From IMG/VR virus record IMGVR_UViG_3300027754_000458, positions 1 through 23,096 of that record: a DNA stretch of 23,096 bases, one strand, 5' to 3'. Origin of the DNA: a virus. The translations under genes and the position numbers were made by a program. Of this stretch, positions 7,880 to 14,897 are shown one piece after another. The notes beneath the pieces were generated by a model, which worked only from the letters and a program-made list of their open reading frames with translations, was not told the DNA's origin and did not search any database. The stretch's first letter is position 1, and each line of letters starts with the position of its first letter.

Positions 7880-8584
7880 TTATTTATTACTAACCATAAT
7901 AGGTTTTTGTCCTTTACCGGATTGTGTATCATTTTTTTCGGCAGACCTCTTACGTTGACAAGCAGATCTTTTTGCTGAATCGCTCATTTTACCGGCAACG
8001 CCAGCGGCCCTACATTTAGGGTATGAACCCTTAGAGGTATCTTGTCGTCCACAGGGAGGATGTTTACCGTCAACTTTACGACAAATGTCAACCCAAGGTC
8101 CTTTTGGTTGAGAAGATCCCTTAGGTTTCTTCTTTTTACCAAACCAAACGGCAAGATCTTCATTTATATTTCCTTTGTCAGAAATCTCAATCCATTCATT
8201 AAATGGGACTTTTTCGGTGAACGGATCCATTTTTTCTTTATGTGGAGCTTTTTTTGAGTTTTGAGAATATTGGTTAATAATACCTCCATCATCATCAGAA
8301 AATGTTGAATATGGGTGGTGTTTAATATAATTTGTAATTTTTTTTGCGGTTGCTTCTATTTTTTTTATCTGACCTAATCTTTCATCCATAGATCCATCAT
8401 AACTATCATATGATAAAAGTGGGCTATCATAATCAGAAACAGATTTTGTGTAAGGACTTAATGAAGTGTCACCCCATGGTCTAAACCCTGGTTGTAATGG
8501 AGAAACATACGACCCTCTAGCTCCACTACTGTCTCCAGTTGATTCTTTAATTACTTTTTTTATAATTTTACTAAGTCTATCCAT
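7880..8584 (-). CDS. DUF5872-like protein with capsid-targeting-like N-terminus
   Basis: I start this gene at ATG 8584, giving 234 residues. A longer frame to 8707 adds a hydrophobic stretch unlike the rest and overlaps the divergent gene. The N-terminus MDRLSKIIKKVIKE shares 8 of 14 positions with the protein at 6893 and ends in I-x-E at residue 14, a gp21-like cleavage pattern. Residues 20-60 are Ser/Tyr/Pro/Gly-rich. The C-terminal domain (about 148-220) contains PKGPWVDICRK, HPPCGR, KGSYPKCRAAGVAGKMS and a basic KRSACQRKRSAEK helix, with four cysteines (169, 178, 191, 209). This fits my memory of DUF5872-type phage domains. A DNA-associated internal virion protein is plausible from its basic tail. 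A GATATTTATA motif sits 12 bases upstream. Confidence 0.75.
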   Translation of the reverse strand: MDRLSKIIKKVIKESTGDSSGARGSYVSPLQPGFRPWGDTSLSPYTKSVSDYDSPLLSYDSYDGSMDERLGQIKKIEATAKKITNYIKHHPYSTFSDDDGGIINQYSQNSKKAPHKEKMDPFTEKVPFNEWIEISDKGNINEDLAVWFGKKKKPKGSSQPKGPWVDICRKVDGKHPPCGRQDTSKGSYPKCRAAGVAGKMSDSAKRSACQRKRSAEKNDTQSGKGQKPIMVSNK

Positions 8585-8596
8585 TTGATTATATAT

Positions 8597-8606
8597 TATA
8601 AATATC
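8597..8606 (-). promoter_or_regulatory. TATTTAT motif shared by two divergent genes
   Basis: The minus strand reads GATATTTATA, ending 12 bases before the ATG at 8584. The plus strand reads TATAAATATC, ending 13 bases before the ATG at 8620, so its first eight bases equal the T4 late promoter consensus TATAAATA. One element could serve both genes. Confidence 0.45.
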
Positions 8607-8619
8607 TTATATTTCAAAT

Positions 8620-8829
8620 ATGGAAAAAGAAAATACAAATTATGGTAATTTATTTGGAACCATTGATTTATTAAGTGAAGAACATCTTGAAATAATACTA
8701 TCAACAATGAATAATGACCACGCTTTATATTACCTTATTGAGGCGATTAAATCCGCACATTCTAAAGGAGTGTTCACTATTGGTGAATCTGAAGTGATAT
8801 CAAAATCTATTAGGACTTTAATTAAGTAA
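8620..8829 (+). CDS. Small unknown phage protein, 69 residues
   Basis: This plus-strand gene lies between two minus-strand genes. The protein has a well-formed globular look: LLSEEHLEIILSTMNNDHALYYLIEAIKSAHSKGVFTIGESEVISKSIRTL reads as three or four helices with regular hydrophobic spacing and no low complexity. That, and its AT-rich but structured codons, make it more than chance. It diverges from the 8584 gene across 35 bases and converges with the HNH gene, sharing 12 bases at their 3' ends. No function recognised. Confidence 0.65.
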   Translation: MEKENTNYGNLFGTIDLLSEEHLEIILSTMNNDHALYYLIEAIKSAHSKGVFTIGESEVISKSIRTLIK

Positions 8830-9507
8830 TTTATTAGATTTTTTAATATTTTCATCACCCCACATAGGTTGTAGATTATCTAATGACCAACATTTCATAA
8901 ATTCACTATCTCCCATTTCTTGAATATTAAAATGAGTTATAGGCAATTTATGGTCTACATGCCACTCACCGTAATTGTCCCAAGTCATTGTATCCTTAAA
9001 TTTTAATTCTAAATGTGTTATTAATTGTTCAGGTGTGTATTTTAGTATGTCAAAATAGTGTTTGTTTTTTTCTACATTACTCTCCTTTAATACTTGATAT
9101 ATCGCGGTTCTGAAATTACTGATTAATTTATAGAGGGGATCTCTCGCTTTACGATTTCTTTCGTAATCACGTTTTATTTGCCTAATTTTATCAACATTAT
9201 TTTCTCGGTATTCTTTAATGTATTTACTTAAATGTTCTTTATTTTTTTCCGCCCAATTTTTATGATTTTCACTTTTTCTTTTTTTTGTTTCAGGTTTTGA
9301 TTCATATTTTTTTATGGCAACTTCTCTACCGCCAATATTTCTCCTACCGGATGGTCCAAGAATAACACCATTTTCTTTAAGTATTCTTAATATTTGTTGT
9401 TTGTTTAATCCTAATTTTTCTGATATTGTTTGACTCCCAATCAAATCCTCGTTATACATCTTAAGAATATCGTCTATTTCTTTTTGTGATGGAATATATT
9501 TCTTCAT
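8818..9507 (-). CDS. HNH homing-type endonuclease
   Basis: This 229-residue protein starts at ATG 9507; an upstream in-frame start at 9534 would add nine unrelated residues. Residues 21-47 form a helix-turn-helix (IGSQTISEKLGLNKQQILRILKENG). A long basic helical linker follows at about 75-120 (NWAEKNKEHLSKYIKEY). The catalytic core is at 181-225: EWHVDHKLPI gives the paired H183 and D185-H186, and NLQPMWGDENIKKSNK gives the conserved Asn and Lys of phage HNH enzymes. No zinc-binding CxxC pairs are present. Such free-standing nucleases cut related genomes at intron-less sites and spread into them. It sits downstream of the MCP gene, beyond a terminator, with a TATATTTATA motif 3 bases before the ATG. 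Confidence 0.85.
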   Translation of the reverse strand: MKKYIPSQKEIDDILKMYNEDLIGSQTISEKLGLNKQQILRILKENGVILGPSGRRNIGGREVAIKKYESKPETKKRKSENHKNWAEKNKEHLSKYIKEYRENNVDKIRQIKRDYERNRKARDPLYKLISNFRTAIYQVLKESNVEKNKHYFDILKYTPEQLITHLELKFKDTMTWDNYGEWHVDHKLPITHFNIQEMGDSEFMKCWSLDNLQPMWGDENIKKSNKLLN

Positions 9508-9510
9508 AAT

Positions 9511-9520
9511 TATAAATATA
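9511..9520 (-). promoter_or_regulatory. TATTTAT motif upstream of HNH gene
   Basis: The minus strand reads TATATTTATA, ending 3 bases before the ATG at 9507. At that distance a T4-style transcription start would fall inside the gene, so it may act as a translation or upstream element instead. Confidence 0.3.
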
Positions 9521-9564
9521 CAACATTCAACCAAAAAATCAATTGTTATTTAATTTAAATAAAA

Positions 9565-9588
9565 AAAGGGACAATTTCTTGTCCCTTT
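9565..9588 (-). terminator. Intrinsic terminator after the MCP gene
   Basis: The plus strand shows AAAGGGACAA, loop TTTC, then TTGTCCCTTT: a perfect 10-bp stem with a GGGAC core. On the minus strand it is followed by a T-run (complement of the A-run at 9561-9567), and it starts 24 bases after the MCP stop. It should end transcription of scaffold and MCP before the HNH gene. Confidence 0.85.
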
Positions 9589-9611
9589 AGTGTTATTTTT
9601 TAAGATTTTGA

Positions 9612-11522
9612 TTATCTCAATTCTCTTAAATCGAATGTTCTAACACCATCAACGGTAATGCGGCCATAAAACCTGTTGTTTACCATTTTTTTCGCGTATC
9701 TCGTCATTATTCCTTTGATCGGAGTAAAGTTGAACGGGTTATACATTGTAGGTGTTAATTGTAGAGGTACGTACGGTGCGTAGATGTAACCTGTGTCTAA
9801 CAATGACGTTCCTTTGTGTCCTACTAACACTTGGTTAGCTGGGAAGTAAGGGTCACGGTAAACTTGGTAACGACCTGATAATGTACCAACTCTTTCAATA
9901 CCCATGTTATACTGATCTTGATCAGGAGCCGCATTAGATACGTGGAAGTATTCTAAATCGTCAAAGATAGCTGAAACTTCAGAAGATACAACAATCCAGT
10001 TAGCTCCACCTCTTAATGTAGATTTGTGGATTTGTGCTGACAATTGGTTAATTGCAGTAATCAAAGTTTGGTTCCAGTCTTTTTGAGTATAAGAAGCTTG
10101 GTTAGCAATTCTTCTCCATCCGTTGTAATCCCAACGTAGGTTCCAAGCTGCACCTTTACGTAAGTCACGTAAAATTTCACGGTCAATCTCAGCAGCCACT
10201 TGTTCTGACAATAATGCTGTTAATTCAGCTTCAGCGTCAATGTTATGGAATGCTGCAACGTCTTGTGCCAATTCAGGAGACCATTGTGCTCTTAGTTTTC
10301 TTTCTGTAACAGAAACTGTAACTGACTCAAGGTCAAAAGAAACTTCACCAATTTCATCTTCAAACTCAAGGTTTGCATATCTTCTATAGAAAGCTACAAA
10401 AGAACCACCTGAAGTACCTGAGTAGATTGTACTACCTGTGTATCCGTCAAGTGATGTTGCGTCACAATCAGCACATATAGGACAAGAAAGATCTACTTCT
10501 AAGTATATACAACCATTTTGAGAACAGATGTCATTATAACTTCCACCATTTCCAGTGTTAGTATTATATGCATTACCACTGTTTCCAAATGCGGTTTGTG
10601 TGTTAGTACTTGTTGGAGTAACAATACCTTGACCGTAAATTTGAGTTACTACTCTAAATAATAGAGGAACATACTGACCAGCAGCATTTGTAAATATATT
10701 ACAAGGTGTTGTAGATCCCGAAATAATTGAGGTTCCGTAAATTCTTAAATCAGAAAGAAAAGACTCTGTATCAATTTCACTACCGTCAGGACCAATTAAT
10801 TTTCCAGTTCCAGCATTTGCAAAACCACAAAGTTTCATAATAACTTTTCTTGTGTTTCCTGAATAAGCATTTAATGATGCATCAACTAAGCTACTACCAG
10901 CCCATACTTGTACAGTTGTGGAAGCAGTAACTGCGGTCCATTTACCTTTAGAGTAATCAAACAATCCTGGAGGATCTAAACCAGCCTCATTACCTTCGTA
11001 AAATGAATCATAAAGATTTTTTTTGTAAGGGAAGTTAGTTGCACTTGCATCACCGTAACCACTGTTTGGTGTTTGAGTTGCAGCCGCGTTAGGTGCTCCA
11101 TAAGGAGCGTAATGTTCACCACCAGAGTTTTGTAATCCAGTTTGTAAGTTTCCATTAGCATCGTATGAAGATGAATTAGCGTATCCTTGAATTTTAGGCA
11201 CAAAATAGAATAATTTACCAATAGGTAAGTTCATAGCTTGTACAGATACGATGTCGTTAGCCAATAATTTAGAGAATACTCTTCTTACGATTGGAAAAAC
11301 AACTGTTTCAAAAGCTCCGTTAGATGCTCCGTCTGATGTTGCTTCGTTAATTAAGTGAGACGCTTGGTTCTCATATAATTGTGCAACGTTTTCTTTTAGG
11401 TGGCCTCTAAGACCTTCAAGGAATCCTAAACGATCCCATTTGTTAATTGTGTCTTCTTTGATAACTTTGAGGTGTTTTAACCCGATGTTACCAACAAGAC
11501 CTGATTCTAATAATGCTCCCAT
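9612..11522 (-). CDS. 23: Major capsid protein (gp23-like)
   Basis: This 636-residue protein forms the capsid shell. It carries an N-terminal delta region followed by SHLINE-ATSDGASNGAFETVVFPIVRRVF at 56-83. The I-N-E at 58-60 is in the position where gp21-type proteases cut gp23 (after Glu65 in T4). The HK97-like fold continues with LLANDIVSVQAMNLPIGKLFYFVP at 86-109. The C-terminal half has RKLRAQWSPELAQDVAAFHNIDAEAEL at 408-434 and GVRTFDLRE at the end. T4 gp23 is 521 residues; the extra length lies mainly between about 120 and 375, a surface-insertion region with a cysteine cluster (333, 338, 347, 350, 353). The gene is visibly less AT-rich than its neighbours, as expected for a highly expressed gene. 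Only 30 A-rich bases separate it from the scaffold gene. Confidence 0.95.
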   Translation of the reverse strand: MGALLESGLVGNIGLKHLKVIKEDTINKWDRLGFLEGLRGHLKENVAQLYENQASHLINEATSDGASNGAFETVVFPIVRRVFSKLLANDIVSVQAMNLPIGKLFYFVPKIQGYANSSSYDANGNLQTGLQNSGGEHYAPYGAPNAAATQTPNSGYGDASATNFPYKKNLYDSFYEGNEAGLDPPGLFDYSKGKWTAVTASTTVQVWAGSSLVDASLNAYSGNTRKVIMKLCGFANAGTGKLIGPDGSEIDTESFLSDLRIYGTSIISGSTTPCNIFTNAAGQYVPLLFRVVTQIYGQGIVTPTSTNTQTAFGNSGNAYNTNTGNGGSYNDICSQNGCIYLEVDLSCPICADCDATSLDGYTGSTIYSGTSGGSFVAFYRRYANLEFEDEIGEVSFDLESVTVSVTERKLRAQWSPELAQDVAAFHNIDAEAELTALLSEQVAAEIDREILRDLRKGAAWNLRWDYNGWRRIANQASYTQKDWNQTLITAINQLSAQIHKSTLRGGANWIVVSSEVSAIFDDLEYFHVSNAAPDQDQYNMGIERVGTLSGRYQVYRDPYFPANQVLVGHKGTSLLDTGYIYAPYVPLQLTPTMYNPFNFTPIKGIMTRYAKKMVNNRFYGRITVDGVRTFDLRELR

Positions 11523-11552
11523 TTTTTTGGTTTTTTATTTTTTTAGTTTATT

Positions 11553-13241
11553 TTATTTTATTTTTGTCATTAAATCCTTCATTCTTAAAAATTGTGGATT
11601 CTCATACGTTTTTGATTCAATCAAATTAACTGAAGATCCTGTATCAGCAGTTTTATTAACAGTTCTTTGAATTGACTCGTTTATTTTTTGTTCACCTGTA
11701 GAACCATTAGATGATAATTCACCTTTAATTGTTCTATATAGGTTTTTTGATTCTTTTAAAGATTCAAGATTATCAAATCTTCTTAAAATATTTATTTTTT
11801 CTTGTTTTGTTGTTGAATGTTCGGTAAAAAGTCTCGTAGCGTAAGCCAAGTTAGAATTAAATACTGCAACTTCATTTAATTTTGTTCTAAAAACATCAAG
11901 AGCCGCTTTGTATTCTTCATTTTTTTCTTTTAATAAATAAACTTCATTATTTGAATAGTTTTCCGAAATTTTAAATGGACTGTATTCATAATTTCTGTTG
12001 TTTGTTTTCGCTTTTCTTAAACCACGGCTACCATCTTTAGATCCATTACCATAAGTTCTTGCCGCTTCTTTGGTCTCAACTTTTTTCACCATAGACGATT
12101 TTCCCATGTCTGAACTTTCCTTATATTCAAATTTTGGTTTTCCAGTTCCAGTAGCTTTAATACCTTTACCAAACGCTTCTTTTCGTTTTTCGTTAAATCC
12201 GCCACCCATATTAGGTTTTTTGTCATATGAAAATTTAGGACCTCTACGGTTTTCAGTTCCTTTTGATTTTAAAGATTTTAAAGATTTTTTAACAGCTTCC
12301 ATTACTCCTTCAACAGAATTCATGTCCATACCATCATCATCCATCATTTCATTCATGTATGATCCAGGACATGATGAGTCATCTGGATTTTCACGACAAA
12401 ATTCTACAAATTCTCTATCGTATTCATTAATTTCGTTTCTATCCATACCTTCCATAGATTCCATTCTTCCCATACCTTCAGTATCATCTCCATCTATTTC
12501 CAACTCATATGATGTTTCTTCATCATCATCATCCATGTCTGAAAATCTATTTCTACCTCTTGGTTCAAAACCCATTTCTTCATCATCCATGTCATCCATG
12601 TCTGAAAATCTATTTCTACCTCTTGGTTCAAATCCCATTTCATCATCCATATCATCCATGTCATCCATATCATCCATGTCATCCATGTCATCCATGTCAT
12701 CCATGTCACCCATGTCACCCATGTCATCCATTTCGATTTCATATATTAGTTGATTACGATTATTACCGTAAGATTCTCCTAATTGAATCATATATTCATT
12801 ATCACCGTCTTTAAGGTTTATATTACCACCTTCTTTTTTTATTACGATTCCATCCTCATCACCCATAGCTTTAAAAACTCTAAGAACTTCCGCGTCTGAC
12901 GCATCTGTCATATCAATAGTTTCATCATCCATTTCAGGGTCCATTCCCATTTCAGGGTCCATTCCCATTTCAGGGTCCATTTCCATGTCTTCATCATCCA
13001 TTTCCATGTCTTCATCATCCATTTCCATGTCTTCATCATCCATTTCCATTTCAGGATCCATTTCCTCATCGTCAACGGGTTCTTCAATCTCATCTTGTTC
13101 TCTAAGAGATTCTTTTACTAATTGTTTGATTTCTTCACTCATTGTAGATTGAAGTATTCCTTTTGCGTTCTCTTGAAGAGTCTCTTCCAAATTTCGTATT
13201 TGAAATAAAGCGTCTTCTACTACATTTTTGTTATAATTCAT
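11553..13241 (-). CDS. 22: Prohead scaffold protein (gp22-like)
   Basis: This 562-residue protein forms the temporary core on which gp23 assembles and is then degraded by the prohead protease. The diagnostic part is the C-terminal segment LNEVAVFNSNLAYATRLFTEHSTTKQEKINILRRFDN, followed by SLKESKNLYRTIK, matching the conserved core of gp22-type scaffolds. T4 gp22 is 269 residues, so this one is about twice as long. The extra length comes from two acidic Met/Asp repeat regions (about residues 56-107 and 171-239) and a basic, Lys/Gly-rich middle (about 315-425). Several I-x-E and L-x-E sites could be cut by the protease. It sits directly upstream of MCP, as in T4, after a terminator that separates it from the protease unit. 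Confidence 0.9.
   Translation of the reverse strand: MNYNKNVVEDALFQIRNLEETLQENAKGILQSTMSEEIKQLVKESLREQDEIEEPVDDEEMDPEMEMDDEDMEMDDEDMEMDDEDMEMDPEMGMDPEMGMDPEMDDETIDMTDASDAEVLRVFKAMGDEDGIVIKKEGGNINLKDGDNEYMIQLGESYGNNRNQLIYEIEMDDMGDMGDMDDMDDMDDMDDMDDMDDMDDEMGFEPRGRNRFSDMDDMDDEEMGFEPRGRNRFSDMDDDDEETSYELEIDGDDTEGMGRMESMEGMDRNEINEYDREFVEFCRENPDDSSCPGSYMNEMMDDDGMDMNSVEGVMEAVKKSLKSLKSKGTENRRGPKFSYDKKPNMGGGFNEKRKEAFGKGIKATGTGKPKFEYKESSDMGKSSMVKKVETKEAARTYGNGSKDGSRGLRKAKTNNRNYEYSPFKISENYSNNEVYLLKEKNEEYKAALDVFRTKLNEVAVFNSNLAYATRLFTEHSTTKQEKINILRRFDNLESLKESKNLYRTIKGELSSNGSTGEQKINESIQRTVNKTADTGSSVNLIESKTYENPQFLRMKDLMTKIK
12525..12731 (-). repeat. Asp/Met repeats and a duplicated 16-residue unit in scaffold
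   Basis: Residues 171-200 are mostly (M-D/G-D) triplets, encoded by tandem 9-base-like DNA repeats. They are followed by two copies of MGFEPRGRNRFSDMDD at about 202-217 and 223-238. The DNA copies are nearly identical (near 12540-12640), which suggests recent duplication. Confidence 0.85.
12921..13076 (-). repeat. Acidic MDDEDME repeats in scaffold
   Basis: Residues about 56-107 contain repeats of a seven-residue acidic unit (DMEMDDE) followed by three MDPEMG-type units. The DNA repeats in register. The strong negative charge resembles scaffold and core proteins that exclude or mimic DNA. Confidence 0.85.
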
Positions 13242-13261
13242 ATTTTTTATAATAGTTCATC

Positions 13262-13271
13262 AATAAATATC
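13262..13271 (-). promoter_or_regulatory. TATTTAT motif upstream of scaffold
   Basis: The minus strand reads GATATTTATT, ending 20 bases before the ATG at 13241 and lying just after the terminator at 13315-13350. A new transcript starting here for scaffold and MCP would fit the layout. Confidence 0.5.
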
Positions 13272-13314
13272 ATTAACTTTTAAAAAAACAATAATTTTTT
13301 ATTTTTTAGGCATA

Positions 13315-13350
13315 AAAAAAGGAAAAAGATTATTTTCTTTTTCCTTTTTT
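13315..13350 (-). terminator. Intrinsic terminator between protease and scaffold units
   Basis: A perfect 15-bp stem (AAAAAAGGAAAAAGA and its complement) encloses a 6-base loop at 13330-13335. A T-run follows on both strands, so it could work in either direction. On the minus strand it ends the protease and DUF4494-like unit 18 bases after the stop at 13368. Confidence 0.8.
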
Positions 13351-13367
13351 GTCTTATTAAAAATATT

Positions 13368-13580
13368 TTAATTTTCAATAACCTCATTAATTTTTGATTC
13401 AACAATTGCTGTTATTCTCCAATCCATTGAATAATTTTCAAAAATTTTAGTAACTTTAGCCTCAACATCTGTTGGACTATACCCTTTTACTAATTTTTCT
13501 TCTTTTATTTTTTTTACTTTTCCTGTTTCATTATCAACCACATCGGTTGTAATTCTTGATATAAAATACTTTTCGTCCAT
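13368..13580 (-). CDS. DUF4494-like small protein
   Basis: This 70-residue protein has the layout of DUF4494: ISRITTDVVDNETGKVKKIKEEKLVKGYSPTDVEAKVTKIF, meaning a strand, a 'G-x-x-K-K-x-x-E-x-x-L-V' strand, then a helix beginning with S-P-T-D-V-E-A and a final strand. DUF4494 is a short family I know mainly from Bacteroidota genomes and their phages; its function is unknown. It follows the protease gene after 11 bases and is followed by a terminator, so it is the last gene of that unit. No membrane segment or cysteines are present. The family call rests on pattern memory and could be wrong. Confidence 0.6.
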   Translation of the reverse strand: MDEKYFISRITTDVVDNETGKVKKIKEEKLVKGYSPTDVEAKVTKIFENYSMDWRITAIVESKINEVIEN

Positions 13581-13591
13581 AATAATTTTTT

Positions 13592-14320
13592 TTATTTATC
13601 TAAATAATGAGTTAATCTTTTCATTAAGTCAAGCGATTTATTACCAGACTCCCCAACATTTCTTTCTACGGACATTCTTTTTTCTTCATCTAAATTTTCT
13701 TCGTATTTCATTCTATCGTTTCTATCTGTGAATAAGTATGCACCAGGTGTAGAAGGTGAAGATACAAGATCAAAACATATTAATTCAAAATCATCCTGAA
13801 CTTCATTTTGTTCCCCAACTTTTTTTAATGACCCAACACCACGAGAAGATATTCCTAATGTAACTCCTTGACGAAGATAGTTTGCCGCTAAATCACCTTT
13901 TGTTGATACAATACCTCTTTCGTGAAATCCTGGACTTGTCAGTAATTTTAATTTACCCAATAAAACAGGACCGTCCCACCATATTTCTGTGATCATGTGA
14001 GAAACCCTATCTAAATCAATTAGAGAAGATTCAGGATGGTTTAATTCAGAAAGAGATGTTCCTTTATTAATAATTTTTTTATAATTGTCAGCTTCCCTTT
14101 TTAATATTTTTTCAGGATAAATTCTTCCGTTTCTATTTGGGGTATTGTATTTTTGTAAAACAGCGTAAAACTCAAATGGTTTTGAATGATCCAACATATC
14201 TCGATTTTCTCTTATCATAGATAAGTTTCTTCGTTCATTTGGGTCTATATAACCAGCATCATACTCAACAAGAATCCCACGTCCAGAATCTTTTGGTCCC
14301 AATATTTTTAAGTTTTCCAT
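13592..14320 (-). CDS. 21: Prohead core protease (gp21-like, S77)
   Basis: This 242-residue serine protease (T4 gp21 is 212) matures the prohead by cutting scaffold, internal and capsid proteins after I/L-x-E. Family landmarks are all visible: YNTPNRNGRIYP at 58-69, the catalytic His in SELNHPES (H95), the nucleophile in LGISSRGVG (Ser158 or Ser159), and DLVSSPSTPGAYL at 184-196. The N-terminal extension and acidic C-terminal tail (about 200-240) may be self-processed. It sits upstream of a DUF4494-like gene and, past a terminator, the scaffold and MCP genes, in T4-like order. An AGTATTTATA motif lies 14 bases upstream of the ATG. Confidence 0.95.
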   Translation of the reverse strand: MENLKILGPKDSGRGILVEYDAGYIDPNERRNLSMIRENRDMLDHSKPFEFYAVLQKYNTPNRNGRIYPEKILKREADNYKKIINKGTSLSELNHPESSLIDLDRVSHMITEIWWDGPVLLGKLKLLTSPGFHERGIVSTKGDLAANYLRQGVTLGISSRGVGSLKKVGEQNEVQDDFELICFDLVSSPSTPGAYLFTDRNDRMKYEENLDEEKRMSVERNVGESGNKSLDLMKRLTHYLDK

Positions 14321-14334
14321 CTATCTATTTTATA

Positions 14335-14344
14335 TATAAATACT
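14335..14344 (-). promoter_or_regulatory. TATTTAT motif upstream of protease
   Basis: The minus strand reads AGTATTTATA, ending 14 bases before the ATG at 14320 and overlapping the stop of the preceding gene. The spacing is close to that at 4984, 8584 and 15796. Confidence 0.45.
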
Positions 14345-14810
14345 AAATAGTTTCAGTTTCTTTCTTTATGATTTTTGTATTTCCATTTTTAGTAAGATAA
14401 AATTTAAAATATTTGTTTTTATTCATTATTTCCCCATATATTAATTTAATTAAACTTTTTACAATTCTTTTTAATTTTGGAGATTTAAAATCCATTTTTT
14501 CTAACAGAAACAAATTAATCTCTAAATTCATAAATGATTTTTTTTTAAGATGTAATCCGCTAGTTCTTAAATCAAGATCAACAATAAATTTAGTATCAAT
14601 AATATCTTTATTTATGTTATTTAAAAGTGCGTGTTTAACGGATCTTGACATGTTTAATACGACCCTATTCCAATCTTCAGCCTCATATTTTGGTTCTACC
14701 CAACTTTGTATGTTTATAAAAATTGATTTTAAATTTTGGGAATCAATTGTCCCGTATTGTGATTTAAATGATCTATACCCGTTTAATTTGGCGGTTTTTC
14801 CTTTCTTCAT
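14343..14810 (-). CDS. Uncharacterised basic protein, 155 residues
   Basis: The N-terminus is basic (MKKGKTAKLNGYRSFKSQYG). Residues 30-75 include a Trp-rich helix (IQSWVEPKYEAEDWNRVVLNM), and a strand-like IDTKFIVDLDLRTSGLHLKKKSFMNLEI follows at about 70-97. The remainder is helical and Lys-rich. No family recognised. It lies between the bS21 gene (divergent, 87-base gap) and protease on the same strand, in the region where T4 has its prohead core genes 67 and 68, but the sequence shows no acidic core-protein character. Its upstream gap contains an inverted repeat. Confidence 0.75.
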   Translation of the reverse strand: MKKGKTAKLNGYRSFKSQYGTIDSQNLKSIFINIQSWVEPKYEAEDWNRVVLNMSRSVKHALLNNINKDIIDTKFIVDLDLRTSGLHLKKKSFMNLEINLFLLEKMDFKSPKLKRIVKSLIKLIYGEIMNKNKYFKFYLTKNGNTKIIKKETETI

Positions 14811-14840
14811 AAATTTTCTTCATATACTTAATGTTTATTT

Positions 14841-14875
14841 TGATATAATTATAATTAATTATTATTGTTATATCA
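14841..14875. repeat. Inverted repeat between bS21 and its divergent neighbour
   Basis: TGATATAA (14841-14848) and TTATATCA (14868-14875) are perfect 8-base arms around a 19-base spacer that itself holds a 12-base palindrome (14851-14862). Its midpoint is about 40 bases from the bS21 ATG and 47 from the ATG at 14810, a good place for an operator acting on both genes. AT-rich background makes chance possible. Confidence 0.4.
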
Positions 14876-14897
14876 ACAAACTTAATAAAATGAAAAT

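Noticed and set aside
8585-8707. A longer N-terminus for the DUF5872-like protein
   Set aside because: It adds hydrophobic residues with no family resemblance, overlaps the divergent 69-residue gene, and loses the start aligned with the 6893 protein.
12070-12753. A 227-residue plus-strand open frame opposite the scaffold gene
   Set aside because: Its Ser/Met/Pro-rich sequence is the antisense of the scaffold's Asp/Met repeats; scaffold has a clear family match.
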